From the IMG/VR virus record IMGVR_UViG_3300043399_000459, positions 1 to 58,714 of that record: a stretch of DNA of 58,714 nt; one strand, written 5' to 3'. The stretch comes from a virus. The notes beneath the pieces were generated by a model. The model searched no databases, was not told the DNA's origin, and saw only the letters and a program-made list of their open reading frames with translations. Positions 53,810 through 58,714 of the stretch are shown here, piece after piece (positions within the stretch are counted from its first letter, which is position 1; each line of letters begins with the position of its first letter). Made by a program: the position numbers and the translations under genes.

Positions 53810-54121
53810 TTACGCCTTGCGAGCCACGACCTTGAGGGTCGTGTAGCCCTTAGTGACCTTCTGGTTCTTGCTGAACCAGCGGCCGTCTACACCCAACTCG
53901 CGCAGCTTGGCCTCGGCGGCCTTGACGTCGAGCGACTGGCGCTCCGCGACTTCCGAGACAGATGCGCGGAAGGTGTCGCCGTCGTGCGCGCCAACGCCGA
54001 GGGCCTTGATCTCCTCGATCAGGAAAGCCTCGATGTCCTTGAGGCGGGCGATCTCGGCCTTGACGTCGCCGAGGCGATCGACGGGCGAGACATTTGCGAT
54101 AAAGGTGGGTGCAGTTGCCAT
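53810..54121 (-). CDS. First gene of the polymerase operon, 103 aa
   Basis: MATAPTFIANVSPVDRLGDV begins a helical protein (VKAEIARLKDIEAFLIEEIK) with a conserved-looking middle (HDGDTFRASVSEVAERQSLD) and a basic end. Similar short proteins occur in phage replication operons. GAGGAA precedes the ATG, directly downstream of promoter copy D. Function unknown. Confidence 0.65.
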   Translation of the reverse strand: MATAPTFIANVSPVDRLGDVKAEIARLKDIEAFLIEEIKALGVGAHDGDTFRASVSEVAERQSLDVKAAEAKLRELGVDGRWFSKNQKVTKGYTTLKVVARKA

Positions 54122-54143
54122 GGTAGAGTTCCTCGTATGTGTG

Positions 54144-54185
54144 TTGCTGAGAAGCCCCAGTTAGCAGTTACACGGTAGGTTGCAA
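54144..54185 (-). promoter_or_regulatory. Early leftward promoter, copy D
   Basis: Minus-strand TTGCAA (54180-54185), a 16-bp spacer, TAACTG, then GGGCTTCTCAGCAACAC. It lies between the primase-helicase end and the gene starting at 54121, and should drive the operon through SSB, the GapR-like protein and polymerase. Two further TTGCAAAA motifs lie just upstream (54194, 54204). Confidence 0.65.
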
Positions 54186-54230
54186 TCCCCTATTTGCAAA
54201 AGTTTGCAAAAAGATTGTATGCGCCTGTAA

Positions 54231-56273
54231 TCACTCGTAGAAAATTACGCTGCCACCCGTCAGTTTGAGCGGCCCGTCCGGCTCGCGGCTGATCTTCTGC
54301 ACGGCGCGCATGACCGTCTGGCGGCGCGTGTCGCGCTTGTCCGGGTCGGGTGCGGGCATCGTGTCGACGGCGGTGCGGATGAGGCGCTCAAGCGACACAG
54401 CGTCGTCCTTGCCGAACGTCGCCATGGTCTCGATGACGTGCGTCTCGATGGCGCCGCGGCGCTTGACGCCCTTGCGGTCGCCCTCGACCTGCTGGGCCGG
54501 CTCGGCCTCAAGCACGACGCAGCTCGTGATGTCGTCGCCGTCGTCGTCCAAGCCGAGCACGACGGTGTCGAGCTTGAACGGCCACTGCAGGCCGTCCGTG
54601 CCGTCCTTCTGCTTCGTCAGCTTGATCTGCCGGTAGTTCGTGTCCAAGTCGCGGCTGACCTCCAGCTCGGCGTCTACGGCCGCCTTGATGCCCGACCAGC
54701 CGCGCGAGCCGCGCGCGAGATCCTTGCCGGCGTGGTGGACCAGCTCGACCGTCGCGTCCGTCGCCGTGCTGATCGTGCGGCAGTGCGACAGTGCTAGGCC
54801 CATGTCCTCGCCGGCGTTCTCGTTGGCGCCGGGTGTCACCTGCGCGAAGGTGTCGATGATGATGAGCGCGATGTCGTTGATCGTCTTGAGGGCCGCGATC
54901 AGTTCGGTGACGTCCTCCTGCTCGAGTAGGTTGGGGGGCACGGTGATCAGGCCGATGTCGAGCACTGCCGGGTCCACACCGTAATGCTGGCAGGCGGCCA
55001 GTATGCGATTGCCGTACCCCCCGGCGCCCTCGGCCGCGACGATCACAACCTTACCGCGACGCGTCTTGTGACCACGCCACGGCGTCCCCTGTGCGATCGC
55101 CAGCGCCATGTCGAGGGCGACGAAACTCTTGCCCGAGCCGCTTGCCCCATAGAGCAGGATCAAGTCGGCGGCGGGCAGCACGCCCTTGATCAGCCAGTCG
55201 ACCGGCTTGCGCCGGGTGGCCGTCAGGGCGGTGCTGATGGGAAACTTGCCCGCGTATCCTGCGGGCGTCTGTACGCCGAGAGCTGGCTCAAGGTCCGCCA
55301 CCATCGCCTCGGCGCGTTCGATGATGGCGGCGCTCCCCTGCGCCTGCTGCGCCTCCTTGACCATCTTCAGCACGCTGGCCATGGTCACCTGCCTACGGCG
55401 TGTGCCTGCCCGGCGGTCGAAGCCCTCCCACTGGGCGCGTAGCGCCTCCTCGGACGGGTACTTGCCGCCCTGCTCTGACCAGTCGTTCCAGACATCGAAG
55501 CCCTCTTCGGCTCCGTCCGTCTCATGGTGGATGGCCATGCCGACCCGTATCCAGCCGTCGCGGTCCATGTCGGCGTCGAGCTGGCTGACCTTGTCGGCGA
55601 TCTCCTCCAGCGAGAGGCCGATCTTCGGCTCATGCCCGAGCATGAAGTCGTCGGGGTCGACCGGCGCCGGGCCTTCGCCTGCGAAGCGGGTGCGGCAGTA
55701 GTCGATGACGCGGGCGGGCAGGGGCGCAACGCGGTCCTCCCAGCCCATCAGGTCGATGTGGTCGAGCATCCAGCCGGTGACGGTGACGAAGCCGTTCGAG
55801 CTGAACACCTCGGCTCCGAAGCGCTCGGCCGTGGCGGCAGACTTGCGGTTGCCGAGGATGTCGGCCGCGCCAGTGAAGAAGGCACGCACGCCTGCGCCGC
55901 TGGGCGACAACTCGGCATAGGTGCCCTGCACGAGGTCCAGCACGGCGTCGTCGACCTTGCCGTCCACGACGCAGTGGTCGAAGTCGAGGGCGACGATGCC
56001 CGCGTCGGGCGTCAGGGCGAAGCCCACGCCGTCGAGGCCGCGCCGGGCTGCCGCCTCACGCGCGACGGCGAAGGTGGTCAGCTTGGCCAGATCCGACGGC
56101 GAGCCCTGCTGGCCGTAGCGCCTGCCGCCCATGCTGTACTGCGGCACCTTGCGGGGCTTGGCCTCGCCCTCGTGCTGCTCGTAGGCCCACGTGAGCCAGA
56201 GCGGCACGTCCCGCAGCGGCGCAGGGACGTGGATGTCGCGAATGTTGGGCGAAATACGTTGCACGGCGCTCAT
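54231..56273 (-). CDS. Bifunctional primase-helicase
   Basis: The 680-residue protein has three parts. Residues 1-200 form a primase-polymerase-like domain (GFALTPDAGIVALDFDHCVV with acidic residues at 97-99; AELSPSGAGVRAFFTG). Residues about 222-285 resemble PriCT-2 (RDGWIRVGMAIHHETDGAEE, FDVWNDWSEQGGKYPSEEAL). Residues about 355-600 are a RepA/AAA_25 helicase with Walker A GASGSGKS (376-383), Walker B IIIDT (471-475) and VELVHHAGKD. It primes and unwinds phage DNA. It shares the ATPase type with the smaller protein at 5857-6966. Confidence 0.88.
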   Translation of the reverse strand: MSAVQRISPNIRDIHVPAPLRDVPLWLTWAYEQHEGEAKPRKVPQYSMGGRRYGQQGSPSDLAKLTTFAVAREAAARRGLDGVGFALTPDAGIVALDFDHCVVDGKVDDAVLDLVQGTYAELSPSGAGVRAFFTGAADILGNRKSAATAERFGAEVFSSNGFVTVTGWMLDHIDLMGWEDRVAPLPARVIDYCRTRFAGEGPAPVDPDDFMLGHEPKIGLSLEEIADKVSQLDADMDRDGWIRVGMAIHHETDGAEEGFDVWNDWSEQGGKYPSEEALRAQWEGFDRRAGTRRRQVTMASVLKMVKEAQQAQGSAAIIERAEAMVADLEPALGVQTPAGYAGKFPISTALTATRRKPVDWLIKGVLPAADLILLYGASGSGKSFVALDMALAIAQGTPWRGHKTRRGKVVIVAAEGAGGYGNRILAACQHYGVDPAVLDIGLITVPPNLLEQEDVTELIAALKTINDIALIIIDTFAQVTPGANENAGEDMGLALSHCRTISTATDATVELVHHAGKDLARGSRGWSGIKAAVDAELEVSRDLDTNYRQIKLTKQKDGTDGLQWPFKLDTVVLGLDDDGDDITSCVVLEAEPAQQVEGDRKGVKRRGAIETHVIETMATFGKDDAVSLERLIRTAVDTMPAPDPDKRDTRRQTVMRAVQKISREPDGPLKLTGGSVIFYE

Positions 56274-56286
56274 CTCAACCCCTCAG

Positions 56287-57738
56287 TCATATCAGCGCGA
56301 TAAGGTCGTCGACCATTTGAATGCGTTCACCGATCCAGCGCATTACTGGCACTGCCATGCTGTTGCCCAGCGCCTTGTAGCGCGGGCCATCAGGACACTG
56401 GTCGGCGTTTTTCTTGCGCCACGGGATCGCCGTGAAGCCATCAGGAAAGCCCTGCAGTCTTTCACACTCGACAGGGGTGAGGCGGCGCACCGCGCTGGCG
56501 GCAACATAGCTGCGGCTTGATCCACCGCTCGCTGCGCGGATGTTCGCTGTATCGTGCGGGCCTTCAAATTGGGCGCCGCCTTCTCGACCGCGCATATCAA
56601 AAGCCACGGCAGGCGTTTGCGACTTGATGAGCGCAGGTGCGAACCCATCAGTCACTTCAAGGTTTTGCGTTGAGCCTCTCTGCCGTTCAAAAGCCACCAC
56701 ATCCGGGCCTCTGTCCGCGCACGAGCTGCTGTCATAACGCCGGGTCAAAGTGCGGGCGGTGCCATCTTCGCTGAACGTGGCTACCGCTTGCGGCACGGTG
56801 CGTGCCTCCATTGTGTACGCAACATCGTCGCTGCGTATTCCAATACCGTCAGGACCAGCATCGGGGTTCTCGCTAATCGCGCGCTCCTGTATTGCGTATG
56901 CCACACAGGACGCAGTGTCCTGATCATTACGCGCCGCTACCGTCTTCGACACGCCTGAAGTCTCCTGCTGGTTGTAGCAGTCGAACGCTATGACGTTTTC
57001 GTCCTTGTTGTGGCCCGTGCCTGAGTTGGCCAAGGAGGAGGTGATCGCATTGGCGGTACCAGCAGCCCACTTTACAGAAGATCGCTGCCCTCCGGCAACC
57101 GCTGCAAAGTTGTCGCTGTCCTCTCTGTGACTGCTCTGAGACTGCGCTCTAAGGCTGCGGGCAACGCCTTGCCCCTTTTCTCTGCGCGGCGCAGGATGCC
57201 CTGACAGGCTGTGGCGCTCAAAAAGAACCGCTGCGGCACGGCGCCAGTCTCCAAGGTATCCGACAACAAACACACGGCGGCGTCGCTGGGCCACTCCGAA
57301 GTACTGAGCGTCCAGCACTCGGTAGGCGAGGCCGTACCCGAGGTCTTCCAGCGCCCCGAGGATGGAACCAAAGTCCCGTCCTCCGTTCGATGACAAGACA
57401 CCGGGGACGTTTTCCCAGACGATCCAACGAGGCCGCTCTCTCTGAGCAAGTCGGCAAAACTCAAGCGCGAGGTTACCACGCTCGTCGTCCAGTCCTCCTC
57501 GGAGGCCTGCGACGCTGAAGGATTGGCAGGGTGTCCCGCCAACGAGGAGATCAATTTTGCCATACTGGTTCTGCTCAATAGTGGTGAAGTCGCCGTGTAG
57601 GGGAACCTCCGGGTAGCGGTGTTCTAGCACCGCCCGGGGAAACGCCTCTATCTCGGAAAAGAACGCAGGCTCCCACCCCATGTGGTGCCACGCCATCGTC
57701 GCGGCCTCAATGCCGCTGCAAACCGATCCGTAACGCAT
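56287..57738 (-). CDS. DNA (cytosine-5) methyltransferase
   Basis: The 483-residue C5-methyltransferase has motif I VCSGIEAATMAWHHMGW, motif IV GGTPCQSFS with catalytic Cys71, motif VI WENVPG, motif VIII QRRRRVF and motif IX/X PVECERLQGFPDGF ... ALGNSMAVPVMRWIG. It methylates phage DNA, probably against host restriction. The target-recognition part (about 170-400) is unusually long and rich in Ser/Asn/Asp, and no restriction nuclease gene lies nearby, so it is an orphan enzyme. Confidence 0.93.
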   Translation of the reverse strand: MRYGSVCSGIEAATMAWHHMGWEPAFFSEIEAFPRAVLEHRYPEVPLHGDFTTIEQNQYGKIDLLVGGTPCQSFSVAGLRGGLDDERGNLALEFCRLAQRERPRWIVWENVPGVLSSNGGRDFGSILGALEDLGYGLAYRVLDAQYFGVAQRRRRVFVVGYLGDWRRAAAVLFERHSLSGHPAPRREKGQGVARSLRAQSQSSHREDSDNFAAVAGGQRSSVKWAAGTANAITSSLANSGTGHNKDENVIAFDCYNQQETSGVSKTVAARNDQDTASCVAYAIQERAISENPDAGPDGIGIRSDDVAYTMEARTVPQAVATFSEDGTARTLTRRYDSSSCADRGPDVVAFERQRGSTQNLEVTDGFAPALIKSQTPAVAFDMRGREGGAQFEGPHDTANIRAASGGSSRSYVAASAVRRLTPVECERLQGFPDGFTAIPWRKKNADQCPDGPRYKALGNSMAVPVMRWIGERIQMVDDLIALI

Positions 57739-57749
57739 TGCGAGAAACC

Positions 57750-57995
57750 TCAGATGATGCTGGTAGCGGCCCGCATGTCAAGCGCGCTGCGGACGGAGGG
57801 CTCGACGATCTGCTCGCTCATGATGCCGAAGATCGCCTCGATGACGACGGCGCGCTCAAGTGGCACCCAGCCGCGCCGCATCCAGTTGTAGACGGCCTGA
57901 TGGCTGACGCCCATGGACTTGGCGAACTTGATGATGCCGCCGCCCCGCTGGATGGCCTCCTTGATGGCGGCGACGCGCTCTTCCTTGGTGGTCAC
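57750..57995 (-). CDS. Cro/YdaS-like DNA-binding regulator
   Basis: The 81-residue protein has a helix-turn-helix (GGIIKFAKSMGVSHQAVYNW) followed by MRRGWVPLERAVVIEAIFG, the layout of YdaS/Cro-type phage regulators ('RGWVPxxRAxxIE'). It is encoded just upstream of the methyltransferase and could repress the TTGCAA early promoters or the inverted repeat at 5784. The target is inference. Confidence 0.8.
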   Translation of the reverse strand: MTTKEERVAAIKEAIQRGGGIIKFAKSMGVSHQAVYNWMRRGWVPLERAVVIEAIFGIMSEQIVEPSVRSALDMRAATSII

Positions 57996-58264
57996 TGGAA
58001 TGTCTGTCCCTTCTTGCCGATGCGGCCCGTCTCTGGGTTGCGGAAGTGGCCGGTGGCGATCTTCTTGCGCAGCTTGGCGATCTCGTTCTCGGCGAGCAGG
58101 AGGCGCAGCTCCTTCTCGCGCAGGTTGCCGTCGATCTCACCCAGCTTGTATTCATAGGCGTCGACGCGCAGCTCCAGTTCGCGCAGGTTCTCGCGCGCCC
58201 GGCACAGGCGGCTGCGCTCCCTACGCAGGGCAGCCCACGGCCAGATGATGTCTGTGATGCTCAT
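57992..58264 (-). CDS. Coiled-coil early protein, 90 aa
   Basis: I start at 58264 (MSITDIIWPWAALRRERSRL), overlapping the upstream stop. The frame open to 58486 is a shadow. The protein is a near-continuous charged coiled coil (RARENLRELELRVDAYEYKL, REKELRLLLAENEIAKLRKK) with a basic tail (RNPETGRIGKKGQTF). It begins with an amphipathic Trp-rich segment that might touch membrane. Function unknown. Confidence 0.6.
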   Translation of the reverse strand: MSITDIIWPWAALRRERSRLCRARENLRELELRVDAYEYKLGEIDGNLREKELRLLLAENEIAKLRKKIATGHFRNPETGRIGKKGQTFQ

Positions 58265-58557
58265 GCTTCCTCTCCCTGCTCGACCGGGACTACCTCCGCG
58301 ATCAGTTCTGCCAGCTTGACGTAGCTGCGGACGGTGTCGATCTCGTCGACGCAGTTGTGTGGGCCGTGCCCCTCGAAGAGGCTGAGGCCGGTGGGGTAGT
58401 CGACGGCGTAGAAGCTCGTCGGCTCGCCGTAGACGTGCACGTTGAAGTGCGCCGGGTCGTCGCGGCTGACGGGTTGGCCGTCCCACTCGATGCGGATAGG
58501 CGCGTCGGTGATGCGGGCGAGGTAGCCGTTGACGGTGTCTTGGATGTAGTCTGACAT
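58261..58557 (-). CDS. First gene of the primase operon, 98 aa
   Basis: I start at ATG 58557 (MSDYIQDTVNGYLARITDAP) with GGAGG 6 bases upstream. The frame open to 58713 is a shadow across promoter copy E. The protein seems alpha/beta (RIEWDGQPVSRDDPAHFNVH, VYGEPTSFYAVDYPTGLSLF). No recognised family. Its first codon is repeated at positions 4-6 of the window. Confidence 0.6.
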   Translation of the reverse strand: MSDYIQDTVNGYLARITDAPIRIEWDGQPVSRDDPAHFNVHVYGEPTSFYAVDYPTGLSLFEGHGPHNCVDEIDTVRSYVKLAELIAEVVPVEQGEEA

Positions 58558-58569
58558 GGTGGTCCTCCG

Positions 58570-58611
58570 TTGCTGATGGCTTCCTATGCCACGTTCAATC
58601 GGCGGTTGCAA
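58570..58611 (-). promoter_or_regulatory. Early leftward promoter, copy E in the right repeat
   Basis: Same element as 19-60, but position 58587 is T, giving GCATAG in the -10 place instead of GCGTAG, one base closer to a -10 consensus. It lies directly upstream of the gene starting at 58557. Confidence 0.6.
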
Positions 58612-58619
58612 GAGGCTAG

Positions 58620-58714
58620 TTATCCCTGAATGCTGAGAGGGCAGATGCGATAGCCCACGTTCAGCACTGTGCCATTGCCATACTGGCACATGTGATCCCC
58701 GTTCTGATACCACT
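58620..58714 (-). CDS. Partial copy of the small secreted protein gene
   Basis: It is identical to the 3' part of the 69-251 gene (its C-terminal 30 or so residues, including CQYGNGTVLNVGYRICPLSI). It is cut by the window end only because the sequence wraps. It is not a second gene if the molecule is circular. Confidence 0.7.
   Translation of the reverse strand, partial: WYQNGDHMCQYGNGTVLNVGYRICPLSIQG

Larger units (their letters stand above)
58552..58714. repeat. Terminal direct repeat, right copy
   Basis: Repeats 1-163 with a single difference (T58587 versus C36). The window ends inside it, so the true repeat could be longer if the molecule has physical ends. Confidence 0.95.

Noticed and set aside
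1-58714. Temperate lifestyle
   Set aside because: One Cro/YdaS-like regulator is present, but no integrase, excisionase, attachment site or CI-type repressor is visible.
1-58714. tRNA genes
   Set aside because: Reading by eye I found no cloverleaf with a GGTTCRA-like T arm in gaps. A tRNAscan run would settle it.

Overview
The window looks like the complete or near-complete genome of a tailed, podovirus-like phage. Its last 163 bases (58552-58714) repeat its first 163 with one mismatch, so it is either a circularised assembly or a genome with a short direct terminal repeat, about 58.55 kb unique. The DNA is GC-rich. A GapR/DUF2312-like gene, a family nearly confined to Alphaproteobacteria and their phages, points to an alphaproteobacterial host. 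I see no integrase, tRNA, CRISPR array or phage RNA polymerase, so transcription probably relies on host RNA polymerase and the lifestyle is probably lytic.

Layout. (1) 1-5740, minus strand: a dense run of small, overlapping early genes, mostly of unknown function, with an RpoA C-terminal-domain-like protein near its upstream end. (2) 5857-6966, plus: a lone RepA-like ATPase. (3) 7195-44208, plus: one long late block. It holds the terminase subunits, portal, a GroES-like co-chaperonin, scaffold, decoration and major capsid genes, then structural and adhesin genes, a lysis cassette (holin candidates, SAR-type lysozyme, nested Rz/Rz1), an adaptor, an S74-chaperone tail fibre, a tail hub protein and four large internal or ejection proteins, one with a transglycosylase domain. 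(4) 44248-58557, minus: replication and early genes, comprising an SNF2-type helicase, VRR-NUC nuclease, family A DNA polymerase, GapR-like protein, Enc34-type single-strand binding protein, DUF2800-type nuclease, primase-helicase, cytosine methyltransferase and a Cro-like regulator.

The leftward operons start at five distinct, near-identical elements (TTGCAA, 16-17 bp, a TATGTA-like hexamer, then a conserved leader GGGCTTCTCAGCAAC). I read these as a family of host sigma-70-like early promoters.

The most striking feature is the load of homing elements. The DNA polymerase frame (46954-50703, 1249 codons) contains two inteins, both in conserved polymerase motifs. In each, the region between the splicing blocks carries a complete HNH-type endonuclease gene in a different reading frame from the intein, and the two endonucleases use two different frames. 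The polymerase/intein frame nevertheless stays open across both, so both stretches must encode two proteins at once, including part of the intein C-terminal splicing blocks. The major capsid gene is split by a 261-nt group I intron without an internal ORF, and a free-standing GIY-YIG endonuclease gene sits immediately upstream. A third free-standing endonuclease (zinc-ribbon plus Vsr-like) follows the capsid gene behind a strong terminator. Just upstream of the polymerase, a near-perfect 29-bp RNA stem would bury the Shine-Dalgarno sequence of its TTG start codon, which suggests translational control.
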